NCBI GenBank assembly: GCA_046539045.1
Contig: JBKHHU010000034.1
Coordinates: forward strand, 1-23,176
Direction of reading: 5' to 3'
Source: JBKHHU01 sp046539045
Lineage (GTDB): Bacteria; Planctomycetota; Phycisphaerae; SM23-33
DNA length: 23,176 nucleotides
Numbering within the stretch: the stretch's first letter is position 1; every line of letters begins with the position of its first letter. Both the position numbers and the translations under genes were made by a program. Positions 1-7,375 of the stretch are shown piece by piece. The notes under the pieces are model-generated. The model had not been told where the DNA came from and ran no database searches. It saw only the letters and a program-made list of their open reading frames with translations.

Positions 1-1491
1 AAGGTTGGCGTGGTGCTGGCGACGTCCGGCCCCGGTGCGACCAACCTCGTCACCGGTCTGGCGACGGCTCACATGGACTCGATCCCGCTGGTTGCAATCA
101 CCGGTCAGGTCCGCAGCACGCTGATCGGTAACGACGCCTTTCAGGAGGCGGACACCACCGGCGTGACGCGTCCGGTGACCAAGTACAACGCGCTGGTCAA
201 GCGGGCCGAGGATCTCGGGCGGGTGCTTAAGGAAGCTTTCCACATCGCCCGGACCGGCAGGCCCGGACCGGTGGTGGTCGACATCGCCGTCGACGCGACG
301 GTCAACACCGTCCAGGAAGAACCGGAGCTCGAGCCTCGCCTGCCCGGATATAGACCGCGTCTGAGCGGACACAACCGGCAAATCAAGATGGCCGCAGAGG
401 CGATCAACGAAGCGCAGAAGCCTGTCCTTTACGTTGGCGGAGGCGTGATTATCTCCGGGGCCGCAGAGGAACTGACCGCCCTGGCACGCAAGGGCAAGAT
501 CCCCGTCACCACCACGCTGATGGGCATGGGCGCGTTCGACGAGTCCGACACGCTGAGCCTGAAGATGCTCGGGATGCACGGAACCGCCTACGCCAACTTC
601 GCCGTGCAGAACTGCGACTGCATCGTCAGCGTCGGCGCACGGTTTGACGATCGCGTCACCGGCAAGCTGGAGACCTTCGCCCCCAATGCGAAGATCGTCC
701 ACATCGACATCGACCCGGCCTCGATCTCCAAGACCGTCGAGGTGGACGTCCCGGTCGTCGGCGACGCCAAGGACATCCTGGCCAAGATGCTCGAGTACAT
801 CGAGACCAAAGACCGTCCGGAGTGGCACGAGCAGATCGCCCGGTGGAAGAAGGACTATCCGCTGGCTTACAGCAAGGAGTCCAAAGACGGCCGGTGCAAG
901 CCCCAGGAGGTCGTCCGCCTGCTGGGCGAGATGACCAACCACGAAGCGATCATCGCCACCGGCGTCGGACAGCACCAGATGTGGGCCGCCCAGTATTACG
1001 ACTGGCGGTTCCCGCGTCAGTGTATTACCTCCGGCGGGTTGGGCACGATGGGCTATGGCGTGCCGTCGGCGATCGGCGCCAAGCTCGGATGCCCGGACAA
1101 GACGGTCATCGATATCGACGGCGACGGCAGCTTCATCATGACGATGCAGGAAATCGTCACCGCGGCGATCTACAAGGTGGCTGCGAAATTTGTCGTCCTG
1201 GACAACAATTTCCTCGGCATGGTTCGCCAGTGGCAGGACCTGTTCTACGACAAGCGGTATTCCTCGGTCCAGCACCCGTGCCCGGACTTTGCCGCAGTGG
1301 CCGACGCGTTCGGCGCCAAGGGCATCCGGGTCAGCAAACCGGACGAGCTGGAAAAGGGAATCCGCGAGCTTCTCGACTACAACGACGGACCGGCTGTGCT
1401 GGTCGTCGAAGTCGAGGAAGAAGAGAACGTCTTCCCGATGGTCGCTTCCGGGAAGAGCCTGCACGAAATGGATATGGGCACGCTCGCCTGA
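1..1491 (+). CDS. ilvB: Acetolactate synthase large subunit, 5' end cut by window edge
   Basis: This is the catalytic subunit of acetohydroxyacid synthase. It uses thiamine diphosphate (ThDP), Mg and FAD to condense pyruvate with pyruvate or 2-oxobutyrate, the first shared step of valine, leucine and isoleucine synthesis. The frame is open from base 1, and about 497 residues are visible; roughly 70-80 N-terminal residues, including the catalytic Glu region, lie outside the window. The first visible part has TSGPGATNLVTGLA and MDSIPLVAITGQV, hallmarks of biosynthetic AHAS. The ThDP motif GDGSF begins near 1120 and is followed by DNNFLGMVRQWQ. VGQHQMWAAQYY lies near 965. The frame stops with TGA at 1489-1491, 28 nt before ilvN, so the two are clearly an operon. 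The match runs through the whole visible protein; catabolic AlsS is less likely because ilvN follows directly. Confidence 0.96.
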   Translation, partial: KVGVVLATSGPGATNLVTGLATAHMDSIPLVAITGQVRSTLIGNDAFQEADTTGVTRPVTKYNALVKRAEDLGRVLKEAFHIARTGRPGPVVVDIAVDATVNTVQEEPELEPRLPGYRPRLSGHNRQIKMAAEAINEAQKPVLYVGGGVIISGAAEELTALARKGKIPVTTTLMGMGAFDESDTLSLKMLGMHGTAYANFAVQNCDCIVSVGARFDDRVTGKLETFAPNAKIVHIDIDPASISKTVEVDVPVVGDAKDILAKMLEYIETKDRPEWHEQIARWKKDYPLAYSKESKDGRCKPQEVVRLLGEMTNHEAIIATGVGQHQMWAAQYYDWRFPRQCITSGGLGTMGYGVPSAIGAKLGCPDKTVIDIDGDGSFIMTMQEIVTAAIYKVAAKFVVLDNNFLGMVRQWQDLFYDKRYSSVQHPCPDFAAVADAFGAKGIRVSKPDELEKGIRELLDYNDGPAVLVVEVEEEENVFPMVASGKSLHEMDMGTLA

Positions 1492-1519
1492 GCCGCCCCA
1501 GCCAGAAAGGAATACGACC

Positions 1520-2038
1520 ATGCCTGCAATCGCAGAAGATATTCAGAAGAAACACATTATCAGCGCCCTGGTCCAGAACCAACCCGGTGTGCTGGCCCAC
1601 GTGGCCGGCATGTTCGCCGCCCGAGGCTTCAATATTGACTCCCTCGTCGTCGGCCGCACCGAGGAAGAGGACCTCAGCCGCATGACCATCGTCGTCATCG
1701 GCAGTACCCGCGTGCTGGAGCAGGTCCGCAAGCAGCTCGGCAAGATCGTCCCGGTCGTGAAGGTTCGCGACTATGCCGAACTGGACGTCGTCGAGCGGGA
1801 CCTGATGCTCATCCGCGTCAACGCGCCCGCCCCCCAGCGGCCGGAGGTCATCAGCCTCGTGGACCTGTTCCGCGGGAAGGTGGTCGACGTCGCGCCCGAC
1901 AGCGTGATGGTTGAACTATCCGGTCCGGAGGATAAACTGGAAGCGTTCATCGACCTGGCCGAGCCGTACGGCATCCGCGAGATGGCCCGCACGGGCGTCA
2001 TTGCCATGCCCCGCGGCAGCCAGTCCAAGGCGAAGTAA
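1520..2038 (+). CDS. ilvN: Acetolactate synthase small (regulatory) subunit
   Basis: This is the 172-residue regulatory subunit of AHAS. It activates IlvB and mediates feedback inhibition by branched-chain amino acids, usually valine. The N-terminal ACT domain (about residues 11-85) begins HIISALVQNQPGVLAHVAGM and continues RGFNIDSLVVG, the typical ligand-binding start of IlvN/IlvH. The C-terminal domain follows, with RDLMLIRVNAP and GKVVDVAPDSVMVELSG. The length is normal for the family. The ATG at 1520 has AAAGGA at 1506-1511, 8 nt upstream. A longer in-frame reading exists upstream, but it overlaps ilvB and has no homology. No leader peptide or attenuator can be judged because the operon start is outside the window. 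Confidence 0.96.
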   Translation: MPAIAEDIQKKHIISALVQNQPGVLAHVAGMFAARGFNIDSLVVGRTEEEDLSRMTIVVIGSTRVLEQVRKQLGKIVPVVKVRDYAELDVVERDLMLIRVNAPAPQRPEVISLVDLFRGKVVDVAPDSVMVELSGPEDKLEAFIDLAEPYGIREMARTGVIAMPRGSQSKAK

Positions 2039-2082
2039 CGCCCGAACGCGCCGCGTTGCTCCGCCGCATCGGGAGCAGCACC

Positions 2083-2970
2083 ATGGCAGAGAACACCGAG
2101 AAAGTCATCTTCGACACCGACATCGGGACCGACATCGATGATGCGGTCGCACTGGCGTACCTGCTTGCCCAGCCGCGATGCGAGCTGCTGGGCGTCACGA
2201 CGGTCACCGGCGAGGCGGATCTGCGAGCCGAGATGGTCAGCGCCATCTGTCGGAATGTGGACCGCGACGATGTGCCGATCCACGCAGGGTGCTGCGATCC
2301 GTTGATCGTCCCGCAGAAGCAGACACAAGCCGCGCAGGCGGAGGCATTGGAAGACATGTCCCGCAGGCGCGGCTTTGTTATTGGCGACGCCATCGAATTC
2401 CTGCGGCAGACGATTCGCGAGAACCCGGGCGAGGTCACGCTGCTGGCGACCGGCCCATTCACGAATCTCGCGGTCCTATTCAGTGTCGATCCGGAGATCC
2501 CCGCGCTGCTCAAGCAGGTGGTGATCATGGGCGGCAGGTACTTCCAGGGCATGGGCAAGGAGTGGAACGCCTCGTGCGATCCGCATGCGACGGCGTCGCT
2601 GTTCAGCCGGCACCGGGCGGAGAGTCCGGACCGCCTGCTCGCTCACGGCCTGGATGTAACCCTGCAGTGCGTGATGGACGCCGAAGACGTCCGCGAGCGA
2701 TTCACCGCCCGCGTGCTCGAGCCGGTCAGCCGCTTTGCGGAGGTGTGGTTCCGCCGCCAGTCACGGATAATCTTCCATGACCCGCTGGCGGCAGTGGCGA
2801 TCTTCCAGCCGGAACTCTGCGAGTACGCTGCCGGGACGGTGGAGGTGTCCCTCAACGACCCGACCCTTGGCTGGACGGTCTTCACCGAGGATACCGACGG
2901 CCCGCATGAGGTGGCCACCAGTGTGGACGCCGAGGCGTTCTTCGCACACTACTTCGACGTGGTCCGGTAG
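2083..2970 (+). CDS. Inosine/uridine-preferring nucleoside hydrolase family protein
   Basis: This 295-residue protein should hydrolyse the N-glycosidic bond of ribonucleosides to give a free base and ribose (nucleoside salvage). The Ca-binding signature is at the N-terminus: FDTDIGTDIDDAVAL, with Asp11, Asp13, Asp17, Asp19 and Asp20. Further family blocks are LLATGPFTNLAV, QVVIMGGRYF, a GKEWNASCDPHA block that matches the family's EFN..DP element, and HDPLAAVAIF, whose His is the likely acid. The ATG at 2083 has GGGAG at 2071-2075. A TTG at 2056 would add nine residues but has no such site. The gene begins 44 nt after ilvN on the same strand and could be co-transcribed. Substrate preference cannot be read from the sequence. 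The short gap to the convergent ilvE contains a 12-nt perfect palindrome at 3001-3012. Confidence 0.9.
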   Translation: MAENTEKVIFDTDIGTDIDDAVALAYLLAQPRCELLGVTTVTGEADLRAEMVSAICRNVDRDDVPIHAGCCDPLIVPQKQTQAAQAEALEDMSRRRGFVIGDAIEFLRQTIRENPGEVTLLATGPFTNLAVLFSVDPEIPALLKQVVIMGGRYFQGMGKEWNASCDPHATASLFSRHRAESPDRLLAHGLDVTLQCVMDAEDVRERFTARVLEPVSRFAEVWFRRQSRIIFHDPLAAVAIFQPELCEYAAGTVEVSLNDPTLGWTVFTEDTDGPHEVATSVDAEAFFAHYFDVVR

Positions 2971-3012
2971 TCAGAACAGGCGCCCACAGGGTAGCGCCCG
3001 CCCGCCGGCGGG

Positions 3013-3876
3013 TTACTCGAAGTCGCCGGCGGCGATGTAGTCGCGGAAGGCGCGGAACAGGCGTGCGGCGATCGGGCCCTGGTTGCCGTCGCCGATGGTG
3101 GTCCCGTTAACCTTTGTCACGGCAATGACTTCGGCGGCTGTGCCGGTGAGGAAGCATTCGTCGGCCTCGCACAACTCCTGGGCAGTGAAGCTCTTTTCCT
3201 CGATCGGGATGCCCTCCCTTTTCGCCAGATCGATCACGACTTTGCGGGTGATGCCCTCGAGGATGCCGTCCTCGCTCGGCGGGGTGTAGACCGTGCCGTC
3301 CTTGACGATGAAGATGTTGTCGCCGGTGCACTCAGCCACGTTGCCGTCCTTGTTGAGCATGACGGCCTCCTCGACCCCGGCGTCGATGGCCTGGATCTTG
3401 GCGAGGATGTTGTTCAAGTAGTTGAGGCTCTTGACCTTGGGCGGCAGCATGTCGCGGCTGCAGCGGACCCAGTCGGCGATGATCACGGCCATGCCGTTCT
3501 TGTACATGTGCTCGGGGTAGAGGGCGACCTGGTCGGCGATGATGTAGACCGAGGGCGTGGGGCACTTGAACGGACTGAGGCCGAGCGTGCCGGGGCCGCG
3601 GGTGATGACTAGGCGTATGTACGCGTCCTGCAGGGAGTTAGCCTCGAGCGCATCCTGCATGGCCTTGACGATTTCCTGCTTGCTGTACGGAATCGACAGG
3701 CGGATCGCCTTGGCCGACTCGTACAGGCGGTTCACGTGGTCGGCGCAGCGAAAAATCTTCCCGCCGTACACGCGGATGCCTTCGAAAACCCCGTCCCCAT
3801 AAAGAGTTCCGTGATCGAAGACAGTGATCTTCGCGTCCTGTTTGTCCACCAACTCGCCGTCCAGCCAGACCTTCAT
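3013..3876 (-). CDS. ilvE: Branched-chain amino acid aminotransferase (class IV, PLP)
   Basis: This 287-residue class IV aminotransferase transfers the amino group between glutamate and branched-chain 2-oxo acids, the last step of valine, leucine and isoleucine synthesis. The start MKVWLDGELV is followed by FDHGTLYGDGVFEGIRVYGG (residues 20-39), typical of IlvE. The PLP lysine is most likely Lys149 in KSLNYLNNILAK. Glu182 in AECTGDNIF and the phosphate-binding loop LEGITR (206-211) are present, as is FLTGTAAEV. D-alanine aminotransferase and aminodeoxychorismate lyase share the fold, but the IRVYGG and NYLNN blocks favour IlvE. The ATG at 3876 has AGGAG (complement of 3883-3887) six bases upstream. 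A longer in-frame reading up to 4293 crosses the next gene and is not supported. The gene has its own promoter-like sequence and is convergent with the ilvBN cluster. Confidence 0.93.
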   Translation of the reverse strand: MKVWLDGELVDKQDAKITVFDHGTLYGDGVFEGIRVYGGKIFRCADHVNRLYESAKAIRLSIPYSKQEIVKAMQDALEANSLQDAYIRLVITRGPGTLGLSPFKCPTPSVYIIADQVALYPEHMYKNGMAVIIADWVRCSRDMLPPKVKSLNYLNNILAKIQAIDAGVEEAVMLNKDGNVAECTGDNIFIVKDGTVYTPPSEDGILEGITRKVVIDLAKREGIPIEEKSFTAQELCEADECFLTGTAAEVIAVTKVNGTTIGDGNQGPIAARLFRAFRDYIAAGDFE

Positions 3877-3924
3877 GACAGACTCCTCTTGTTGATTCAC
3901 GCCGCGCAAACGCCCGGCCGCATT

Positions 3925-3953
3925 ACTATAAGGGCGATGACGAGATTGGGCAA
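3925..3953 (-). promoter_or_regulatory. Sigma70-type promoter for ilvE
   Basis: On the minus strand TTGCCC (complement of 3948-3953) is separated by exactly 17 nt from TATAGT (complement of 3925-3930). This predicts a start near 3918 and a leader of about 42 nt before the ilvE ATG. The site lies in the 175-nt gap between ilvE and the upstream uridylyltransferase-like gene, so ilvE need not depend on read-through. Confidence 0.5.
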
Positions 3954-4008
3954 CGCCAGAAGCTCCAGCAGCCGTGCAAAACTTCAGGCGCCGGAGTGGT
4001 GACCTGTG

Positions 4009-4024
4009 AGCCCACGGATGGGCT
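4009..4024 (-). terminator. Short hairpin after the uridylyltransferase-like gene
   Basis: A perfect 6-bp stem, AGCCCA/TGGGCT with a CGGA loop, lies about 28 nt past the stop codon of the minus-strand gene ending at 4052. There is no T-run after it, so it may be only a weak terminator or chance. Confidence 0.22.
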
Positions 4025-4051
4025 AATGCGAAAACCTTGTGTAAAAGACCT

Positions 4052-4891
4052 TTACATCTCCTGGCGTCGGAACGCGGAGAAGGCCGCTGCGTACCCGGTT
4101 GGGTTGCCGGTGTCCCACGAAATGGACGGAGCGTGGAACAGGAAGTACTCGCTGGGGTGCTCCTTGAGCATAAGCGACTGGGCGGCCGCGAGTTGCAACT
4201 CGCCGGAGGTCTGGGGGTCTTCCAGGCGGTGCAAATACGCGAATAGCTCCGCGGAGAATGCATACATACCGTTGTGAGCCAAATACTTACCATCCGGCAG
4301 GCCGGGCGTGGTCAGCATGGCTCGGGCCTGGTCGGCAGAGGGCTTCTCGACGAAGGCGGTGCACCGGAAGGTCCTGCCGTCTACCGATTCGCCCGCCGCT
4401 ACGCCGACTTTCGCAAGTTCCGACTCGTCAACGACTTGCATCCCGGTTGCTGCGACTGCATTCTGCTGATCGAACGTCTCGCACAGTTGTCGGACGGGGC
4501 TGGGGCTGCCCGGCTCGGACGTGTGGATATGGTCGCCGAGCAGCAGGAGGAACGGCCGGCCCGCTACGAAATCCTCCGCCTGCATCACCGCGTCGCCGAA
4601 CCCACCCGGTTCCGGCTGCACAAGAAACTCCACGACGGAGGGTAGCGTAACCTGTGATTCCGCCCTTAGTTGCGCAAGCACTGCCCGCACGGAATTCAGC
4701 TGATGCGGTGAGACGATGACGGCAGCCTCGTCGCAGCCGCCCGCGGCCGCGGAGGCCAGAATGGCGTCCAGAACTGTCCGAAGTCGCCCGGAGGCATCTA
4801 CCAGCGGGAGGAGAGCTTTGGGATACGCCTTCGTCACCGGGAGCATGCGAGTTCCCAGACCGGCGATGGGGACGACGGCTTTGCAAATCAC
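4052..4891 (-). CDS. UTP-glucose-1-phosphate uridylyltransferase-like nucleotidyltransferase
   Basis: This 279-residue cytoplasmic enzyme has the GalU-type nucleotidyltransferase fold. It is expected to make UDP-glucose (or a related NDP-sugar) from UTP and a sugar 1-phosphate for envelope polysaccharides. The N-terminal loop KAVVPIAGLGTRMLPVTKAY, with Lys21 and the following PKALLPLVD, matches the signature. QPEPGGFGDAVMQA (92-105), LLLLGDHI (115-122), FVEKPSADQA and the C-terminal WDTGNPTGYAAAF complete the pattern. GalU itself is slightly longer and usually has QxxAxGLGHAV where this protein has PEPGGFGDAV, so the exact substrate is uncertain. The start is GTG at 4891, chosen because GAGGAGG (complement of 4897-4903) lies five bases upstream. 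No ATG nearby is in frame. Confidence 0.84.
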   Translation of the reverse strand: MICKAVVPIAGLGTRMLPVTKAYPKALLPLVDASGRLRTVLDAILASAAAGGCDEAAVIVSPHQLNSVRAVLAQLRAESQVTLPSVVEFLVQPEPGGFGDAVMQAEDFVAGRPFLLLLGDHIHTSEPGSPSPVRQLCETFDQQNAVAATGMQVVDESELAKVGVAAGESVDGRTFRCTAFVEKPSADQARAMLTTPGLPDGKYLAHNGMYAFSAELFAYLHRLEDPQTSGELQLAAAQSLMLKEHPSEYFLFHAPSISWDTGNPTGYAAAFSAFRRQEM

Positions 4892-4967
4892 GGCAGCCTC
4901 CTCATGTAAGTGGCGTAACAGAAGCGGTTTGCGACAGGTGCGGCTCGCAGCGTCGCGGGCGGTAGGG

Positions 4968-4996
4968 TTGCTTCCCGCTCCGGCAGTGGATAGAAT
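4968..4996 (+). promoter_or_regulatory. Possible promoter for the acylphosphatase gene
   Basis: TTGCTT at 4968-4973 and TAGAAT at 4991-4996 are separated by 17 nt in the divergent gap before acyP. The predicted start, near 5003, falls on the ribosome binding site. The leader would therefore be only about 11 nt, which lowers confidence. Confidence 0.3.
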
Positions 4997-5013
4997 TCGC
5001 CGAAGGAGACAGT

Positions 5014-5289
5014 ATGGCCGCTGAGCAACGCATCGTCAAGTTCAAGGGAAACGTCCAGGGCGTGGGCTTTCGCTACACGTCCACCCGGACCGCAAAGCAA
5101 TATGAAATAACCGGTTACGTCAAGAACATGCCGGATGGCACTGTCGAACTCGTCGCCGAGGGCGAGAAGAAGGAAATCGACGCCTTCCTCTCTGACCTGA
5201 AGGAGCAGATGAGCCGACACATTCGCGACACGCAGCAACAAACCGCCAACCCGAGCGGCAGGTACAGCTCGTTTGGTGTCGCATATTAG
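5014..5289 (+). CDS. acyP: Acylphosphatase
   Basis: This small cytoplasmic enzyme of 91 residues hydrolyses acyl phosphates such as acetyl phosphate and carbamoyl phosphate. The signature VQGVGFRYTSTRTAKQY carries the catalytic Arg20, and GYVKNMPDGTVELVAEG carries the catalytic Asn38. Length and ferredoxin-like order fit the family. AAGGAG at 5003-5008 is five bases before the ATG. The gene is divergent from the uridylyltransferase-like gene (122-nt gap) and convergent with the nitroreductase gene. The C-terminus ends GRYSSFGVAY, close to the family's usual FxIxY ending. Confidence 0.95.
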   Translation: MAAEQRIVKFKGNVQGVGFRYTSTRTAKQYEITGYVKNMPDGTVELVAEGEKKEIDAFLSDLKEQMSRHIRDTQQQTANPSGRYSSFGVAY

Positions 5290-5430
5290 ACAGTCCATGT
5301 TCGCAAGGCGACAATTCTGCTGTCGCTACCTGCGGAAAACTGCGGAAAAACCTCCCACGGCGGCGCCCGAGACGCCGATGGGGACCATCCGAGGCCTGCC
5401 CAGACCGTTCATTCTCGCCGCTCGATTGCC

Positions 5431-6117
5431 TTACCCGTCCCGGTCCGCTTTTTTCGGACGGCCTGCCGGAATCAGGTAAATCGGCGTTTCGCCCTTGCCC
5501 AAGTCGAGAACCTTGACGACCTCGGCGTCCTGAAACGCACCGACCGGCACGGCGGCGAGACCAAGGGCCTCGGCCTGGAGCAGCACGTTCTGGGCTGCGT
5601 GCCCGGCCTCGAGGTACACGTACCGCTGGGCGCGCTTGCCGTACTTCCGCTGGGTCCGAGACACCACGCCACTGATCACAATCACAGCCGGGGCGGTCTT
5701 CACCCAACGCTGATTCAACGCCGCCGCGCTGAGCCGGTCGCGGACGTCGGTCTCCAGACGCTGCTTGAGCGAGTGCGAACTCGGGTCGTACCGGAACACA
5801 CCGTCCCCGGTGACGATGTCTACCTCCAGAGGGTACAGTGCTCCGGCAGAGGGCGCGGTGCGCTTGCCGGAGTCGGGCTCGGTCACGCCTTGGGCGGCCC
5901 AGCACAACTGGCCGATCTGGCTGGTATCAAGCGGTTTGGCGGTGTAGTCCCGCACCGACCGCCGCGCGGCAAGAACCGCCTCGAGCGATATCGTCCCCTT
6001 AACCCGGGGGCGGGGAAGCGAACCCTTCCTGCCGTCATCGTCGGCAGTGCAGAACACGGTTGTCGCCAGAACCCCCACGAGAAGCAGGCCGAACGCCCAC
6101 AGTCGCATGCCATACAT
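5431..6117 (-). CDS. SagB-type nitroreductase family protein with N-terminal signal/anchor
   Basis: This 228-residue protein of the FMN-dependent nitroreductase superfamily is closest to SagB/ThcOx-type dehydrogenases. Visible motifs are RRSVRDYTAKPL (52-63, FMN phosphate contact), LCWAAQGV, APSAGALYPLEVDIV (88-102, the SagB hallmark) and EAGHAAQNVLLQAEALGL (170-187). GAFQD and PIYLIPAGRPKK lie near the C-terminus. The N-terminus has a hydrophobic stretch (about residues 5-23) after a single Arg, so it looks exported or anchored. No twin-Arg motif and no good lipobox (VFC) is seen. No precursor peptide or YcaO cyclase gene is nearby, so a role in azole-peptide maturation is not supported. The ATG at 6117 has GGGAGA (complement of 6123-6128) five bases upstream. 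The substrate is unknown. Confidence 0.85.
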   Translation of the reverse strand: MYGMRLWAFGLLLVGVLATTVFCTADDDGRKGSLPRPRVKGTISLEAVLAARRSVRDYTAKPLDTSQIGQLCWAAQGVTEPDSGKRTAPSAGALYPLEVDIVTGDGVFRYDPSSHSLKQRLETDVRDRLSAAALNQRWVKTAPAVIVISGVVSRTQRKYGKRAQRYVYLEAGHAAQNVLLQAEALGLAAVPVGAFQDAEVVKVLDLGKGETPIYLIPAGRPKKADRDG

Positions 6118-6252
6118 GATTCTCTCCCGATGTTGACCTAATGACCGGCCGACACCAGCGCCGGCCGCACCGGCGTATTCTATCAGAGCCCGGAGGGTGC
6201 TTCCGGTTCCGGCGGCAAATACCGCTGTGGCGGACAGAGCCTGCGACCCGGT

Positions 6253-6335
6253 GCGGGCTACTGGCAATCGTCCCTACGGGACTTGTGCGGGAATTCGTTC
6301 CTGCCGTTCGCCCCGGGGGGCCCCACGGTCGCCAG
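6253..6335 (-). repeat. Composite palindromic repeat, reverse-oriented copy
   Basis: Read on the minus strand, this segment goes from CTGGCGACCGTGG through a GGCC/GGGGCGAACGGCAGGAA block to AAGTCCCGTAGGGACGATTG and CCAGTAGCC. The same order of blocks appears on the plus strand at 8932-9020, with a divergent spacer. It contains the hairpin GTCCC-GTA-GGGAC. It lies in the 292-nt gap between the AraC-like and SagB-like genes, which otherwise shows no coding signal. Confidence 0.75.
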
Positions 6336-6409
6336 GTGGTGGTCGAGCTTCTGTGGGAGGTCCTAACCGATTGCGTCCGCGTCGGCAATCCGGACGGGAC
6401 CGGCGGGGG

Positions 6410-7276
6410 TCAGGTCGAGTACCGGCGCCGGTACTGTCGGGGCGTGGTGCCGGTCAAGCGATGGAACTGGCGGTTGAAGTGCGAGAGGTTGCCGAAGCCC
6501 GCCTGCCCGGCGATGTTCACGATCGATTCGTCCGAACTGATCAGCAGCGAGCAGGCCCGGCGGATCCGCCAGCCGTTGAGATACGCCACGAACGTCTGAC
6601 CGGTCATGCGTTTGAAAAACCGCGTGAACGTCGGTACGGACATGTGCACGCTGCGGGCGGCTTCGGTCAGCGACGGCGAATCCTGAAAATGCTCGTGGAT
6701 GAACTGCAGTACGGTGTGAAAGCGTTGCTGATCGGCCTGGCCGGCGGATTCGGCGTAGGCTGCGGAGGCGACGGGCCGGCCGCCTTCCTCGGCCAACTCG
6801 GCCAGTACCAGTAGGAACTGCAGCAGCTTACCGGACGGGGGAAGCTCGTGCAGCGCGGTGAGCTTCTGTTCCACGTGCTCGATGGCCGCCTCCGGGAAAA
6901 ACAACCCGCGCTGTGCCGACCGCAGCATGTTCTCGACCCCCGAGAGTTCCTGCCGGGCCAGAAATTCCATCCCGATCGCGTCGCGTGTGAAGACGGCCAC
7001 GTGGAAGTCGTCGCCGTCGGTGTCGTCGTCTTCGGCGATCCAGCTGTGGGCGAGGTTCGGCCCGATCAGCACGAGGTCCCGGCCGGTGTAGTCGGTCACG
7101 TCGTCGCCGACGATCCGCCGCCCGCCGCCCCCGCGCACCAGCAGAAGCTCGAACTGCGGATGATAGTGATAGTACACCTCCGGCCGACCGCGGTGATACT
7201 CCAGATGCAACTGCGACGTCCCGGCAGAGGGTGGAAACTCGAACGGCTTGGCCTGTTGGTCGTGTCTCTTCAGCAT
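6410..7276 (-). CDS. AraC-family transcriptional regulator with cupin sensor domain
   Basis: This 288-residue regulator has an N-terminal cupin domain (about 25-100), visible as YYHYHPQFELLLVRGGGGRR and GRDLVLIGPNLAHSW. The C-terminal AraC/XylS DNA-binding domain spans about 187-285. The first helix-turn-helix is SLTEAARSVHMSVPTFTRFF, followed by KRMTGQTFVAYLNGWRIRRA. The second contains IVNIAGQAGFGNLSHFNRQF and ends with TGTTPRQYRRR. The gene is divergent from the class III aminotransferase at 7376, its likely target. The ATG at 7276 lacks a Shine-Dalgarno sequence. A TATGGT hexamer (complement of 7288-7293) would start transcription only about 5 nt upstream, so the message may be nearly leaderless. 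The ligand is unknown; AraC regulators with cupin sensors often respond to small organic ligands. Confidence 0.92.
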   Translation of the reverse strand: MLKRHDQQAKPFEFPPSAGTSQLHLEYHRGRPEVYYHYHPQFELLLVRGGGGRRIVGDDVTDYTGRDLVLIGPNLAHSWIAEDDDTDGDDFHVAVFTRDAIGMEFLARQELSGVENMLRSAQRGLFFPEAAIEHVEQKLTALHELPPSGKLLQFLLVLAELAEEGGRPVASAAYAESAGQADQQRFHTVLQFIHEHFQDSPSLTEAARSVHMSVPTFTRFFKRMTGQTFVAYLNGWRIRRACSLLISSDESIVNIAGQAGFGNLSHFNRQFHRLTGTTPRQYRRRYST

Positions 7277-7296
7277 GAATGAATCGTACCATAAAA

Positions 7297-7353
7297 TGAG
7301 CCGATGGGCGCAGAAAACGCACCCGTATCCGCGTAAAGTGTGCAATCGGCTCA
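7297..7353. promoter_or_regulatory. Candidate operator: 9-bp perfect inverted repeat in divergent gap
   Basis: TGAGCCGAT at 7297-7305 and ATCGGCTCA at 7345-7353 are perfect inverted copies, 48 bp apart start to start. They sit in the 99-bp gap between the AraC-like gene and the aminotransferase gene. The left arm is just upstream of the TATGGT element of the regulator gene. The right arm is about 20 bp before the aminotransferase start. Binding by the AraC-like protein is an inference from position. Confidence 0.45.
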
Positions 7354-7375
7354 GCAACAGAATTGGAGACTTTAC

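Noticed and set aside
3001..3012. Terminator at the CCCGCCGGCGGG palindrome
   Set aside because: The palindrome is perfect, but it has no loop of usable size and no T-run on either strand.
3877..4293. N-terminal extension of ilvE upstream of 3876
   Set aside because: It overlaps the uridylyltransferase-like gene, has no homology, and the ATG at 3876 has a good ribosome binding site.
5431..6117. Azole-peptide (TOMM) biosynthesis cluster
   Set aside because: Only the SagB-like protein is present. No YcaO protein, E1-like protein or precursor peptide was seen.
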